A stretch of DNA of 64,000 nt from assembly GCA_022839745.1 (NCBI GenBank), contig JALHJB010000005.1, positions 1 through 64,000 of the forward strand. The letters run 5' to 3'. This DNA comes from Actinomycetes bacterium. GTDB lineage: Bacteria; Actinomycetota; Coriobacteriia; Anaerosomatales; Anaerosomataceae. Both the position numbers and the translations under genes were made by a program. The notes below the pieces were generated by a model. The model ran no database searches, was not told the origin of the DNA, and saw nothing but the letters and a program-made list of their open reading frames with translations. Positions 52,772 to 62,855 of the stretch are shown here, in pieces. The stretch's first letter is position 1. Each line of letters starts with the position of its first letter.

Positions 52772-55309
52772 CTACAACCCCGGCTCCGCGCACACCCTCT
52801 CTGTGATCGACTGACGCGCACGCAGCATGTCCGCCCAGGGGTCGTCCTCGAGCGTGCGGAGCCGTTCGCCGAGGGTGCGCACCGTGAAGACGGGACGCTC
52901 TGCACCATCCTCCAGCTCTTCCCAGTGGAGCGGTACCGCGACCGGAGCGCCCGGCCGGGAGCGTGCGCAGTACGGCGCGATCGCGGTGGCTCCGCGGGTG
53001 TTACGCATGTGATCGATGAAGATCCTGCCCGCACGCCGCGCCTTGCTCATGTTCGTGGTGAAGCGCTCGGGCTCAAGTGACACGATGTGGTTCGCGAACG
53101 CCTTCGCAAAGCCATGGACCTCGGCCCACTCGTGCCTGCGGGTGATCGGCACCACCACATGCAGCCCTTTGCCACCGGTCGACTTCACCCAGCACTCCAG
53201 GCCAAGGCGGGCAAGCTCGCTCCGCAGCAGCAGCGCCGTTGCCGCCACCGCCTTCCACGGCAGGCCCTCATCCGGATCGAGGTCGAAGACGATCCTGTCA
53301 GGCTTGTCGGGGTCATCGACCCGCGAGCCCCAGGGGTGGATCTCGAGCACGTTCATCTGCACGAGGCCGATCAGGCCGCTGAGATCGCGCACCTGTGCGT
53401 ACGGCACCGTGACGTCGTCGCTCGGCACGTAGATGTCAACGGTCCCCACGGCCTCCGGGAAGTGTTTGATGCGCTTCTGATAGAAGCACGAGCCATCGGC
53501 CCCGTCGGGACACCGCACGAGTGAGAGCGGCCTGTGCGCCACGTGCGGCAGCATGAGCCCGGCAACCTGCTCGTAGTACCGGCAGAGCTCCAGCTTGGTG
53601 ATACCGGTGTCCGGCCAGATCACGCGGTCCGGAGACGTGATGTGCACGCCGGCGAATCGCGTCCTGCCCGCCGGGGTCACGCCACGCTCCACCGGCTCCG
53701 GTGCCATCTCGGGCCCATCCTCCCCCGGCACCGTGCCGGGCAACTCGGCCACGACCTCCCTGGTGGGCTTGTCGTCACGGAGACCCTTGAACGAGGGGTG
53801 CCTGAGATGACCATCGGCAGTCCACTCGGCAAAGGCCACCTCCACCACAAGCTCGGGTTCGACCCAGTGGATGCCGAGGGCGTCGGCGTCCTGCGGCGGG
53901 TCGACCACCGGCGGGGACTCCCGCTTGAGGCCCTTGAGGCGCCCGTGGATGTCGGCGAGCGAGGCGTCGGTGAACCCTGTGCCCACGCGGCCGACCTCGC
54001 GCAGCGCGTCTCCGTCGTGCACGGCCAGCACGAGCGCGCCAAACCCCACGCGGCTGCCGCCGGGATCGGTGTAGCCCACCACCACGAACTCCTGCTCGAG
54101 CAGGCACTTGATCTTCAGCCAGTCGTGGCCGCGGCCCGGACGGTACGCAGCGTCGCCACGCTTGGAGACAACGCCCTCGAGCGAGAGGTCGCACGACTGC
54201 GAGAAGATCACGTCGCCGTGCCCCTCGATGTGGTCGGTGTACTGCAGCGGTGGCTCCGCGCCCTGTAGCAGACCCTCGAGCACGCGCTTGCGGTCGACCA
54301 GCACGGCACCCCGAAGGTCCATGCCATCCAGGTAGAGGAGGTCGAAGAGCTGGTACCGCACGTTGGCCGCGCCGCCGCTCCGGGCGTGGTTCTGCAGCTC
54401 CTGAAAGCTGGTGGTGCCATCGGGCCGCACCGCCACGACCTCGCCATCGAGGACCGCCGTCTGCGCGGGCAGGCCGCGCACCGCCTCGGCGATCCCCTGG
54501 AACCTGGCAGTCCAGTCCTTGTGGGTGCGGCTCACGAGCCGGACCGACTCGCCGTCTTTGAACGCCACGATCCGGTAGCCGTCGAACTTGATCTCGTGCA
54601 GCCACCGCTCCCCCTCCGGCGGCTCGCGCACCAGCGTGCACAGCTGCACATCCACCGTCTGCGGCATCGGCCCGCGCTTCGCCCCGGTCACGGCACCGGA
54701 GTCGACCGGCGCCCCGCCCGGCCCTTCGCCTCGCGGTGGCGCGCCGGACGCGATCTCCTCCATCGTCCGGCCGGTGGCTACGCTCGTTGTCCACTCGGCG
54801 GTGGCGTCGAACTCAGCGGCCGGCCGCTCCTCGGCATCGCGCTCCTTGAACAGCAGCCAGCTGTCCTGCGTGCCGCCGTAACCCTTGGTGCGCACCAACA
54901 CCCAGCGGCCGCGCAGCCGCTCGCCCAAGAGCTCGAACTTGAGATGCCCCTCGGCCAGATGCGCGCGCGGATCGCCGTGGTCGGGACGCCAGGTGCCGCG
55001 GTCCCAGAGCATGACCGTGCCCCCGCCGTACTCGCCCTGCGGGATGGTGCCCTCGAAACCGCCGTACTCCACGGGGTGGTCCTCCACGTGGACCGCAAGC
55101 CGCTTGTCAGCGTTGCTGAGCGAGGGCCCCTTGGGGACCGCCCACGACAGCAGCACGCCATCAAGCTCCAGCCGGAAGTCCCAGTGCAGGCGTGAGGCCG
55201 CGTGCTTCTGGATCACGTACGACAGGCCGCCCGACCCAACGTCGCCGCCGGCCGGCTCGGGCGTGGTGGCAAAGTCGCGCTTGGCGCGGTATTCGTCGAG
55301 CGTACCCAT
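52772..55309 (-). CDS. ligD: multifunctional DNA ligase D
   Basis: This 845-residue protein carries three domains in the order phosphoesterase, ligase, polymerase. Residues 1-165 are the 3'-phosphoesterase (RLHWDFRLELDG, VEDHPVEYGGFEGTIP). Residues about 210-520 are the ATP-dependent ligase with the nucleotidyl Lys in EIKFDGYR. Residues 555-845 are the primase-polymerase with FDLDPDEG and KSTGGKGLHVVVP. It repairs double-strand breaks by end joining with Ku. The order is that of Pseudomonas LigD rather than the polymerase-first order of mycobacteria. It starts immediately after the Ku stop. Confidence 0.95.
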   Translation of the reverse strand: MGTLDEYRAKRDFATTPEPAGGDVGSGGLSYVIQKHAASRLHWDFRLELDGVLLSWAVPKGPSLSNADKRLAVHVEDHPVEYGGFEGTIPQGEYGGGTVMLWDRGTWRPDHGDPRAHLAEGHLKFELLGERLRGRWVLVRTKGYGGTQDSWLLFKERDAEERPAAEFDATAEWTTSVATGRTMEEIASGAPPRGEGPGGAPVDSGAVTGAKRGPMPQTVDVQLCTLVREPPEGERWLHEIKFDGYRIVAFKDGESVRLVSRTHKDWTARFQGIAEAVRGLPAQTAVLDGEVVAVRPDGTTSFQELQNHARSGGAANVRYQLFDLLYLDGMDLRGAVLVDRKRVLEGLLQGAEPPLQYTDHIEGHGDVIFSQSCDLSLEGVVSKRGDAAYRPGRGHDWLKIKCLLEQEFVVVGYTDPGGSRVGFGALVLAVHDGDALREVGRVGTGFTDASLADIHGRLKGLKRESPPVVDPPQDADALGIHWVEPELVVEVAFAEWTADGHLRHPSFKGLRDDKPTREVVAELPGTVPGEDGPEMAPEPVERGVTPAGRTRFAGVHITSPDRVIWPDTGITKLELCRYYEQVAGLMLPHVAHRPLSLVRCPDGADGSCFYQKRIKHFPEAVGTVDIYVPSDDVTVPYAQVRDLSGLIGLVQMNVLEIHPWGSRVDDPDKPDRIVFDLDPDEGLPWKAVAATALLLRSELARLGLECWVKSTGGKGLHVVVPITRRHEWAEVHGFAKAFANHIVSLEPERFTTNMSKARRAGRIFIDHMRNTRGATAIAPYCARSRPGAPVAVPLHWEELEDGAERPVFTVRTLGERLRTLEDDPWADMLRARQSITERVCAEPGL

Positions 55310-56146
55310 CTACGCCGTGCCCCGCGTGCGCGCGTCCGCGTCCTTCTCCCGGGCCGCCGCCTCCACGCTCCGGCGCAGCAGGTCCATGATGTCGACCACC
55401 TCGCCGCCCTGCGGTTCCTGGGCCTCCTCCGCCGAGGCGAGCGTGGTGCCGCCCGCTTCCACCTTGCGCTTGATGAGATCGAGCAGGTCGTTGCGGTACG
55501 TGTCGGTGTACTGCCCCGGCTCCCACTCGGCCTCAAGCGCGCTCACCAGCTGGTGGGCAAGCTGCAGCTCCTTCTCGGTCACGCCCAGCTCGCCGAGGTC
55601 CGCCGAGGGGAGATCGAGGCCCTCGGTGCCCCTGAGCTCATCGGCGTACCGGAGGAGATCGAGCACGAGCGCGTCGCCTTCGGGAAAGAGCGCCGCGAGA
55701 TACTGCCTGGTGCGGAGCACCACGTGCGCCACGGCGATCTGGTTCTTGGCGCGCAGGGCCTCGCGCAGCAGCGCGTATGCCTTCCGGCCGGCCTGCTGCG
55801 GCACCAGGTAGTACGGCCGGGTGAAGAACGGCGGGTCGATGCAATCCCTGCAGACCACGGCCACGATGTCGATGGTCTTGGTGGCCTTGGGGTTGGCCGC
55901 CTCGATCTCGGCGGGCTCGAGCACCACATACCGGCCGCTCTCGTACTCGTACCCCTTCACCACGTCGTCCCAGGGCACGTCCTCGCCGGTGGCCTCGGAC
56001 ACGCGCTTCTGACGCACGCGGCTCATCGTCTTGCTGTCGATGTTGTGGAAGGCGATCTCACTGCCACGGTCCTCGGCGGAAACGAGCCTGACCGGGATGG
56101 TCACCAGGCCGAAGGAGATCGCGCCTTCCCAGATCGTCTGGGGCAT
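55310..56146 (-). CDS. ku: Ku DNA end-binding protein
   Basis: This 278-residue protein uses the ATG at 56146, where the family start MPQTIWEGAISFGLVTIPVR begins. The bacterial Ku core continues with ETEDRGSEIAFHNI-type and DCIDPPFFTRPYYLVPQ segments and ends in a basic helical tail. It binds broken DNA ends as a homodimer ring and recruits LigD, which is encoded right after it with no gap. Confidence 0.95.
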   Translation of the reverse strand: MPQTIWEGAISFGLVTIPVRLVSAEDRGSEIAFHNIDSKTMSRVRQKRVSEATGEDVPWDDVVKGYEYESGRYVVLEPAEIEAANPKATKTIDIVAVVCRDCIDPPFFTRPYYLVPQQAGRKAYALLREALRAKNQIAVAHVVLRTRQYLAALFPEGDALVLDLLRYADELRGTEGLDLPSADLGELGVTEKELQLAHQLVSALEAEWEPGQYTDTYRNDLLDLIKRKVEAGGTTLASAEEAQEPQGGEVVDIMDLLRRSVEAAAREKDADARTRGTA

Positions 56147-56230
56147 GGTCGTCGCCTTTCGTGGGGAGCGGACATAGGGTGTATGTCCCCCGTCTCCCGA
56201 AAGCGCGCACACCCGCAGAAGCCGCAGCCC

Positions 56231-57184
56231 CTACCCGACGCTGAGCCCGCCCAGCACGAGCAGCGCAGTGAGCGTTGAGACCACCGCCCACAGCACCACG
56301 CCCATCACCAGCGGCCGCACGCCGACCTCACGCAGCGTTTCGCGGGTGAGGCTCGCTCCCACCATGAACAGCGTGGGGGCCATGAGCGCCTTGCCGATGC
56401 GCGCGAGCACGCCCCACAGCTCCGGCGCCGGCACGAGCCAGGCCACCACCGAGGCCAGTATGAAGCCGATGAGGAACCACTGCACCTTCGCGCCGCTCCG
56501 GCCGCCGCCGTGGACCCGCGCGGCGATGAGCGCTACGGGCGCGATCCACAGCGCGCGCGTGAGCTTCACCACGGTGGCAAGCGCGAGCGCCTCGGCGCCG
56601 TACGCCGACGCCGCGCCCACCACGCTGCTGGTGTCGTGGATCGCCAGCGCCGCCCACAGCCCGAACTGCTGTTGCGACATGCCGAGTGCATGCCCAAGCC
56701 ACGGGAACACGAACAGCGCCACTCCGTTGAGCACGAACACCACCGAAAGCGCGACAGCGGTGGACGCGGGAGACGCGCCGATCGCCGGCGCCACCGCGGC
56801 GATAGCGCTGCCGCCGCAGATGGCCGTCCCCGACCCGATGAGCGTCTGCACCTCGCGGTCGACGCGCATCAGCCTGCCGAGCACCGCCGCGAGCGCAAGC
56901 GTCCCACTGATCGTGAGCAGTGTGACGCCCGCCGAGGAGACGCCGATGCGGATGGCGGCGCCGATCTGCATGCCAAAGCCGAGGAGCACCACCGAGGCCT
57001 GCAGCAACTGCTTGGAGACGCGTGCGGGCCGCAGCCGATCGGGCGCTCCCACCGTCAGCCCCACAACGAGCCCGATGAGCAGGCCGATCGCCGGACTCGC
57101 TTCAGTGACAGCGAGCAGCACGGCGACGCCCACCCACAGCGCGGGGTGGCGGACGATTGCGGGGACGTGGTCGCGAGAAATCAT
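56231..57184 (-). CDS. UPF0324 (YeiH-type) membrane protein, putative sulfate exporter
   Basis: This 317-residue protein has about ten membrane helices and the family motifs SVVLLGFGMQIG, GSGTAICGGSAIAAVAP and AIHDTSSVVGAASAYG. The UPF0324/PSE family is annotated as putative sulfate exporters on weak evidence. It stands alone downstream of ku; no sulfur genes are nearby. Confidence 0.9.
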   Translation of the reverse strand: MISRDHVPAIVRHPALWVGVAVLLAVTEASPAIGLLIGLVVGLTVGAPDRLRPARVSKQLLQASVVLLGFGMQIGAAIRIGVSSAGVTLLTISGTLALAAVLGRLMRVDREVQTLIGSGTAICGGSAIAAVAPAIGASPASTAVALSVVFVLNGVALFVFPWLGHALGMSQQQFGLWAALAIHDTSSVVGAASAYGAEALALATVVKLTRALWIAPVALIAARVHGGGRSGAKVQWFLIGFILASVVAWLVPAPELWGVLARIGKALMAPTLFMVGASLTRETLREVGVRPLVMGVVLWAVVSTLTALLVLGGLSVG

Positions 57185-57293
57185 GACGTACAGTGTCGGT
57201 GTCAGCGCCGGGAACGTCCATATCGATTCCGCGATACCGGTATTCCAGAAACGACAGACGGCGATCGCACCGCGTGACGCGGCGCCGAGGATC

Positions 57294-58043
57294 CTACGCG
57301 GTCACCACCACCGAGGCGTTCGTGTCGAGCGGATTGCGGCGCACGGCGAGCGAGAACAGGTACGGGTACTCCTTCTGCAGATGCCGCACATGATCGAGCC
57401 ACTCCACGGCGATCGCGGCGTACGCGCGACGCAGGTCCAGGTTGAGATGCGCGATGTCCGTCTCGGGCAGATCGTTGAAGCCCTCGCGGAAGCTGAGCTC
57501 CTCGGCAAGATGGAAGACGGCCCAGAGCGCGTTGGTGAACGTCTCGTGCTCGAGCAGGTTCGGGTTCTGGAGCAATCCGAGGAGGAACGGCCGCTTCTCA
57601 ACGGTGAACCGTGCGAGCTCCTCAAGGTCGGTGGCGCTCGCTCGGAGGCCGAAGTCGTAGGCGGTGATGGCCGCCTGCGCCGTGGCGTAGCGGCGGGCGT
57701 CCCAGGAGTCATTCACGAGGAAGTGCTCGCGCACCTCCACGGTCTCATCGAGCTCCGACGCGCGGCGGAGCAGCTCGTCGCCCACCTCGCTGAAGAACGC
57801 GCCGATCACCATGTTGAGCTTGTGCATCTTCTCTTCGTGCTCGCGTCGCTCGAGCAGCGAGTGGATCACGAGCGTGACCACAAGCACCTCGAGCGGCATG
57901 ATCGCGATCTCATGCGTGAGGAAGAAGAGCCCCCATTCGTGCATAGGCGTGTCGTGGAACGCCACCGAGTGCGCGTAGAGCAGCACTCCGCTCACGGCCA
58001 TCAGCGTCAGGCCGAACTTCACCCGCCAGTTGAGCTTCTTCAT
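57294..58043 (-). CDS. membrane-anchored helical protein of unknown function
   Basis: This 249-residue protein uses the ATG at 58043, after a GGATGAAGGG-type site. Two membrane helices near the start (8-27 and 42-62, with EIAIMPLEVLVVTLVIHSLL) are followed by a long charged helical cytoplasmic part. I see no catalytic motif. Its role is unknown. Confidence 0.75.
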   Translation of the reverse strand: MKKLNWRVKFGLTLMAVSGVLLYAHSVAFHDTPMHEWGLFFLTHEIAIMPLEVLVVTLVIHSLLERREHEEKMHKLNMVIGAFFSEVGDELLRRASELDETVEVREHFLVNDSWDARRYATAQAAITAYDFGLRASATDLEELARFTVEKRPFLLGLLQNPNLLEHETFTNALWAVFHLAEELSFREGFNDLPETDIAHLNLDLRRAYAAIAVEWLDHVRHLQKEYPYLFSLAVRRNPLDTNASVVVTA

Positions 58044-58117
58044 CGCACGCCCTTCATCCGGGTGAGGCCGGTTCACGCCGGCCAGCCGAGGTGCGCCCAT
58101 GATACCTGAGCGCCCCG

Positions 58118-58594
58118 CTACACCGCGGCCACGAGCGCGTCATCGATCTCGGGGTACGTGAACTCGAAGCCTGCATCGATGAGCTTCCGCATGGTGGAGC
58201 GCTGGCTGTACACCATGTACGGCGCCACCTCGCCAAGCACGACCCTGAGACCGAAACCCGGCACCGGGAACCATGAAGGACGCTTGAGCGCACGTCCGAG
58301 CGCGCGCGAGAAGTCGCGCAACAGTCGCTTGCGCTCCTCGTTCCCGCGCATGACGATCGGGTATCCGGAGAGGTTCACCACCACGTCGGCCCGTGCCACC
58401 GCCTCTGCCCATGCGGGCAGCGGTCCGTCATCAAGCGGCGTCATGTACGTGAACGGGACCTCGGTGTACCGCTCGCCCAGGGCAAAGCGCCCCGGCCGGT
58501 TCGAGAGCCACACCACCTCATGGCCCGCCGCAAGGAGCTGCGTGGTGAGACGCTGGCCGATGAATCCGTTGCCGCCCGCGATCGCGATGCGCAT
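58118..58594 (-). pseudogene. SDR39U1-type epimerase with an internal in-frame deletion
   Basis: The first 90 residues are a Rossmann start (MRIAIAGGNGFIGQRLTTQL) of the TIGR01777 family, with DVVVNLSGYPIV. Then the sequence jumps to RPSWFPVPGFGLRVVLGEVA and the C-terminal DUF1731 piece AGFEFTYPEIDDAL. The family is about 300 residues; this has 158, so roughly 140 residues with the catalytic core are missing. The frame is intact and a GGAGGAGG lies just before ATG, so a short protein may still be made, but not an active epimerase. Confidence 0.75.
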
Positions 58595-58632
58595 CACGAC
58601 CTCCTCCCGCCCCGAGCGTCACCGCCCGGTGC

Positions 58633-59577
58633 TCACCCGCGCCTATCGGCCGGAACCTCGCACACTACGTTCGTACCCGCCTCGCCCGCCACGATCCTCG
58701 CGATGTCCTCGAGCCGGCCGATGGCGGCACGGTTGCAGGTGGCCCGCACGAAACGCCTCGCGGCCTCCACCTTGGGCCCCATGGAGCCAGCGGCAAAGGA
58801 ATGCTCGTCGAGCTCCTCGGGTGTCACCCAGCCGAGGTGGCGCTGCGCGGGCGTCATCCAGTCCAGGTATACGCCATCGGTATCGGTGGCCATCACGAAC
58901 ATCGAAGCGTTCAGCTCGCGCGCCAGAAGCTCGCTCGCGAGGTCCTTGTCGATGACCGCTTCCACGCCCACGAGCGTGTTCGGGCGTTCCGTGGAAAACG
59001 CGGTGGGGATGCCGCCGCCGCCCGTGCAGATCACCACGGTGCCCTGCTCGATGAGCCACCGGATGGGGCGGATCTCGAAGATGCGCTTGGGCTCGGGCGA
59101 GGCCACCACGCGACGCCACAGCCCGCCGTCGCGCTTGAAGACCCAGCCCTTCTCGGCGGCAAGCGCATCGGCCTTCGCCTTCACATACGTGGGGCCGACG
59201 AACTTGGTGGGGTCGTTGAACGCGGGGTCGTCAGGGTCGACCTCCACCATGGTCAGCAGCGTCGCGATCGGCTTCTCGGCGGGCAGGACGTTGCCCAGCT
59301 CCTGCTCGAGCATGTACGCGATCATGCCCTGCGACTGCGCGCCCAGCACGTCGAGCGGGTACGGCTCAACAGCGGGGTAGGACGCGGCCTGCAGCGCGAG
59401 CAGCCCCACCTGCGGGCCGTTGCCGTGCGCGAGCACGAGATCGTACCGTTCCACCAGTGGCGCGAGCGCCTCCACCGCGACCTTGATGTTCGCGCGCTGG
59501 ACCTCGACCGTCATCGGGTCGGAGCGCCTGAGCAGCGCGTTGCCGCCGAGCGCCACCACGATCGTCTGCCTGGCCAT
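58633..59577 (-). CDS. arcC: carbamate kinase
   Basis: This 314-residue protein (ATG at 59577; an in-frame GTG at 59586 is also possible) has VALGGNALLRR, AHGNGPQVGLL, GGGGIPTAFS and AVIDKDLASELLA, matching carbamate kinase. It forms ATP from carbamoyl phosphate and ADP in arginine, agmatine or purine fermentation. No deiminase or transcarbamoylase gene is adjacent, so its route here is not shown. Confidence 0.94.
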   Translation of the reverse strand: MARQTIVVALGGNALLRRSDPMTVEVQRANIKVAVEALAPLVERYDLVLAHGNGPQVGLLALQAASYPAVEPYPLDVLGAQSQGMIAYMLEQELGNVLPAEKPIATLLTMVEVDPDDPAFNDPTKFVGPTYVKAKADALAAEKGWVFKRDGGLWRRVVASPEPKRIFEIRPIRWLIEQGTVVICTGGGGIPTAFSTERPNTLVGVEAVIDKDLASELLARELNASMFVMATDTDGVYLDWMTPAQRHLGWVTPEELDEHSFAAGSMGPKVEAARRFVRATCNRAAIGRLEDIARIVAGEAGTNVVCEVPADRRG

Positions 59578-59756
59578 CGGATGCACGTCTCCTTATGTGG
59601 CCGGTGCGTCGCGTCACCGGAGAGATGATGATACCCGCCAGGCGTGTCCCCCGCCCATCGTCAGGGAACAAAGAGTGTGGAGTCGTCTGGCTTCGTGCAT
59701 CATACGGTGTGAAGGCAAGTTTATGCAGTCCTGACGGCAGCAGATCGGGAGGAACC

Positions 59757-60920
59757 ATGGTCATCGGCATTCCCAAAGAGATACTCGAGCGCGAGCACCG
59801 GGTCGCGGCACTCCCAGAAGAGGTCGCGGCCTATGTGCGTATGGGCTTCGATGTTGTCGTGCAGGCAGGTGCGGGCGCAGGCGCCCTCCACGCCGACGAC
59901 GAGTACGCGGCCGCGGGCGCGCGTATCGCCAGCGGCGCCGAAGAGGTCTTCTCGCAGGCCGATCTCATCCTTAAGGTGAAGCAACCGCACTTCAATGCCG
60001 AGACCGGCAAGCATGAGACCGAGATGCTGCGCGAGGGCTCGATGCTCATCACATTCCTCCACCCCGCCGCTCCCGCCAACCACGACATCGTGCGCGCGCT
60101 GCGCGACCGGAACATCACGTCGCTCACCATGGACGGCATCCCTCGCATCTCGCGAGCGCAAAGCATGGACGCGCTGTCGTCGATGTCCACGGTCACCGGC
60201 TACAAGTCGGTCATCATGGCGGCCGCCGCACTCCCCAAGTTCGTGCCGATGATCGGCACGGCCATCGGCGCCACCAAGCCCGCCGAGATCCTCGTGATCG
60301 GCGCCGGTGTTGTGGGCCTTCAGGCGATCGCCACGGCAAAGCGCCTTGGCGGCATCGTGAAGGCCGTCGACATCCGGGCGGCCGCACGCGAGGAGGCGGC
60401 CAGTCTCGGCGCCAAGATCGTCGGCTTCGAGGCGCCGGATGAGTTCGCCATCGGCGAGGGCGGATACGCGGGAGCGCTCCCGCAGGAGTGGTTGCTCCGC
60501 GAGCGCGAAGCCATCGCACCGTTCGTGGCCTCGGCTGACATCGTTGTCTCGAGCGCCCTGGTGCCCGGCGAGGTGGCGCCGGTGCTGATCACCGACGAGA
60601 TGATCGCATCGATGCACGCGGGCTCCGTGATCGTCGACGTGGCCGTGGACCAGGGCGGCAACTGCGCCGCCACCGTACCCGCCACCGAGACCGTGGTGCA
60701 CGGCGTGAACGTGCTCGGCTATGTGAACATCCCCGGCTCGGTGCCGGTACACTCGAGCTGGCTCTACGGAAAGAACATGCTCGCCTTCGTGCAGAACCTC
60801 TTCAAAGACGGGGCTGGTTCTCCGGACTTCGAAGACGAGATCGTCAGGCATACACTGGTGACGCGAGACGGCCGCATCGTGCATCCTGGTGCGCTTCACG
60901 CCATGGGGATGCTCGACTGA
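59757..60920 (+). CDS. pntAA: NAD(P) transhydrogenase subunit alpha part 1 (PntAA)
   Basis: This 387-residue soluble dI domain has an ATG after GGGAGGA. It starts MVIGIPKEILEREHRVAALP, has TMDGIPRISRAQSMDALSSM in the family pattern, and an NAD-binding GAGVVGLQAIATAKRLG. It ends before the membrane part, which is a separate gene 37 bases on, as in Rhodospirillum-type enzymes. Confidence 0.95.
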   Translation: MVIGIPKEILEREHRVAALPEEVAAYVRMGFDVVVQAGAGAGALHADDEYAAAGARIASGAEEVFSQADLILKVKQPHFNAETGKHETEMLREGSMLITFLHPAAPANHDIVRALRDRNITSLTMDGIPRISRAQSMDALSSMSTVTGYKSVIMAAAALPKFVPMIGTAIGATKPAEILVIGAGVVGLQAIATAKRLGGIVKAVDIRAAAREEAASLGAKIVGFEAPDEFAIGEGGYAGALPQEWLLREREAIAPFVASADIVVSSALVPGEVAPVLITDEMIASMHAGSVIVDVAVDQGGNCAATVPATETVVHGVNVLGYVNIPGSVPVHSSWLYGKNMLAFVQNLFKDGAGSPDFEDEIVRHTLVTRDGRIVHPGALHAMGMLD

Positions 60921-60957
60921 CCGGTTCCAGTCCACGAGCGATACACAAGGAGCAGCT

Positions 60958-61233
60958 GTGTCAGACATCCTGCTTATGCTGGGCATATTCGCGTTCACCT
61001 CGGTGGTGAGCTACGCGCTCATCTCGCGCGTGCCACAGAGGCTCCATACGCCGCTGATGTCGTTCACCAACGCGATCTCGGCGGTGACGATCCTCGGCGC
61101 CCTGCTCCTCTTCACTGAAGAGGCCACGGCGCTGGCGATCGTGCTCGGTGGAACCGCGATCGTGCTCGCCGCCTTCAACCTCGTCGGCGGCTTTGCGATC
61201 ACGGGCAGAATGGCCCGCATGTTCAGGCAGTAG
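60958..61233 (+). CDS. pntAB: NAD(P) transhydrogenase subunit alpha part 2 (PntAB)
   Basis: This 91-residue membrane subunit starts at a GTG with AAGGAG seven bases before it. It has three hydrophobic segments with RVPQRLHTPLMSFTNAISAV, matching the dII half of the alpha subunit. It joins PntB to form the proton channel. Confidence 0.93.
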   Translation: MSDILLMLGIFAFTSVVSYALISRVPQRLHTPLMSFTNAISAVTILGALLLFTEEATALAIVLGGTAIVLAAFNLVGGFAITGRMARMFRQ

Positions 61234-61281
61234 GCACCGGCGCGAAGCGTTCGTACGAACCGACCCTGATACGGAGCGTTC

Positions 61282-62706
61282 ATGGACAACTGGCAAGAGC
61301 TGCTCGTGGACCTTGTGGTGATCGCTGTCTTCATCGGCGGCATCGCGCAGTTCCGCACGCCCTCGGGTGCGCGTCGCGGCAACATCACCGCCGCGCTCGC
61401 CTTTGCCGCCGCGCTCGCGCTGGTGGTGTACCGCAACACGATCGCCCAACCGTGGCTCGTGGGCGCCACATTCGTGGTGGGCGCCGTTGCCGGCTGGGTG
61501 ATCGCCGAGCGGATCACGATGACACGCATCCCCGCACTCATCGCGCTGCAAAACGGCGCGGGCGGCGGCGCCTCGCTGCTCGTGTCGCTCGTGGAGCTCG
61601 GCCGGGTCTCAGCGGCCGATGACGCCCTCGGCATCGGTTTCGCGCTGGCCGGCATGCTGGTGGGTGGCGTGGCGCTCGCAGGCAGCGTGGTCGCCGCGGC
61701 CAAGCTCGAGAACCGTATCAGCTCGCGCCCGCCACAGCTGCCCACCTACAACCTGCTCCTCGTACTGCTGCTCGCGCTCTTCGGCGGCGCCGCGGCCCTC
61801 TCGCTCACGATCACCGGCCTCGACCAGCCCGTCGCCCTCGCCATCGCCGCACTGTCGACCCTCGCGCTCGGTGCCGCCCTTGCGCTCCGTGTGGGTGGCG
61901 CTGACATGCCGGTGCTCATCTCGCTTCTGAACGCCTTCTCCGGCCTGGCCGCGGCGTTCCTCGGCGTGGCCACCGGCAACGAGATGCTGATCGCCGCCGG
62001 TGCGATGGTGGGCTCCTCGGGAACCATCCTCACGCTCGTGATGGCCCGCGCGATGAACCGCAACGTGGGCTCGATCCTCACGGGAGCGCAACTCGCCCAG
62101 CCCGCCAGCGGCGCACCCTCGGCGGGAGCCGAAGGCGCCCCGGTTGCGCAAGAGAACGCCGCGGCCGCGCCTGCCGCCGCGGGCCCGCCCGACGCGCTGC
62201 GCCAGGCCCGGGGCGCCCTTGCCGGCGCCACCTCGGTCATCATCGTCCCCGGCTACGGGATGGCGCTTGCGCAGGCGCAGCACGAGGTGGCCGCGCTCGC
62301 GCGGAAGCTCTCGCAAGCGGGTAAGCTCGTTCGCTTCGCGGTGCACCCGGTGGCGGGCCGCATGCCCGGGCACATGCACGTGCTGCTGGCTGAGGCCGAT
62401 GTGGACTACGACGACCTCTACGAGATGGACGCCATCAACGACGACTTCGCCACAACGGACGTGGCGATCGTGGTGGGTGCGAGCGATGTGGTGAACCCCG
62501 CGGCCATCACCGTTGCCGACACGCCCATCTCGGGCATGCCGATCCTGAGGGTGCACGAAGCCGACACGGTGATCGTCTGCAACCTCGACAGCCGTCCCGG
62601 CTACTCGGGCGTCCCCAACCCGCTCTACCAGGACCCAAAGTCTATCCTGCTCTTCGGCGATGCCAAGGAGAGCGTGGCTTCGCTCATCGGAGAACACGCC
62701 AGGTAG
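61282..62706 (+). CDS. pntB: NAD(P) transhydrogenase subunit beta (PntB)
   Basis: This 474-residue subunit has about nine membrane helices, then the dIII NADP-binding domain from about 310: SVIIVPGYGMALAQAQHEVA, RFAVHPVAGRMPGHMHVLLA, and NLDSRPGYSGVPNPLY. With PntAA and PntAB it couples proton movement to NADH/NADPH exchange. It ends the operon. Confidence 0.95.
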   Translation: MDNWQELLVDLVVIAVFIGGIAQFRTPSGARRGNITAALAFAAALALVVYRNTIAQPWLVGATFVVGAVAGWVIAERITMTRIPALIALQNGAGGGASLLVSLVELGRVSAADDALGIGFALAGMLVGGVALAGSVVAAAKLENRISSRPPQLPTYNLLLVLLLALFGGAAALSLTITGLDQPVALAIAALSTLALGAALALRVGGADMPVLISLLNAFSGLAAAFLGVATGNEMLIAAGAMVGSSGTILTLVMARAMNRNVGSILTGAQLAQPASGAPSAGAEGAPVAQENAAAAPAAAGPPDALRQARGALAGATSVIIVPGYGMALAQAQHEVAALARKLSQAGKLVRFAVHPVAGRMPGHMHVLLAEADVDYDDLYEMDAINDDFATTDVAIVVGASDVVNPAAITVADTPISGMPILRVHEADTVIVCNLDSRPGYSGVPNPLYQDPKSILLFGDAKESVASLIGEHAR

Positions 62707-62855
62707 GTGCGGCGGGATTCCCGGCATCCATGGCGAATCCTTTCGATGGGTACGTACACGCCGGTGGCAGCAAGAAGTGCGTCTGTGCATTCCTTTCCCC
62801 GGCGGTGCAGTATGGATAGCAGCAGGCGAGGCCCACAACGCGAGGTGACGCGACC

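Noticed and set aside
61249..61260. GTTCGTACGAAC palindrome between pntAB and pntB
   Set aside because: It lies inside a tight operon gap without a promoter, and a 12-bp palindrome can occur by chance.
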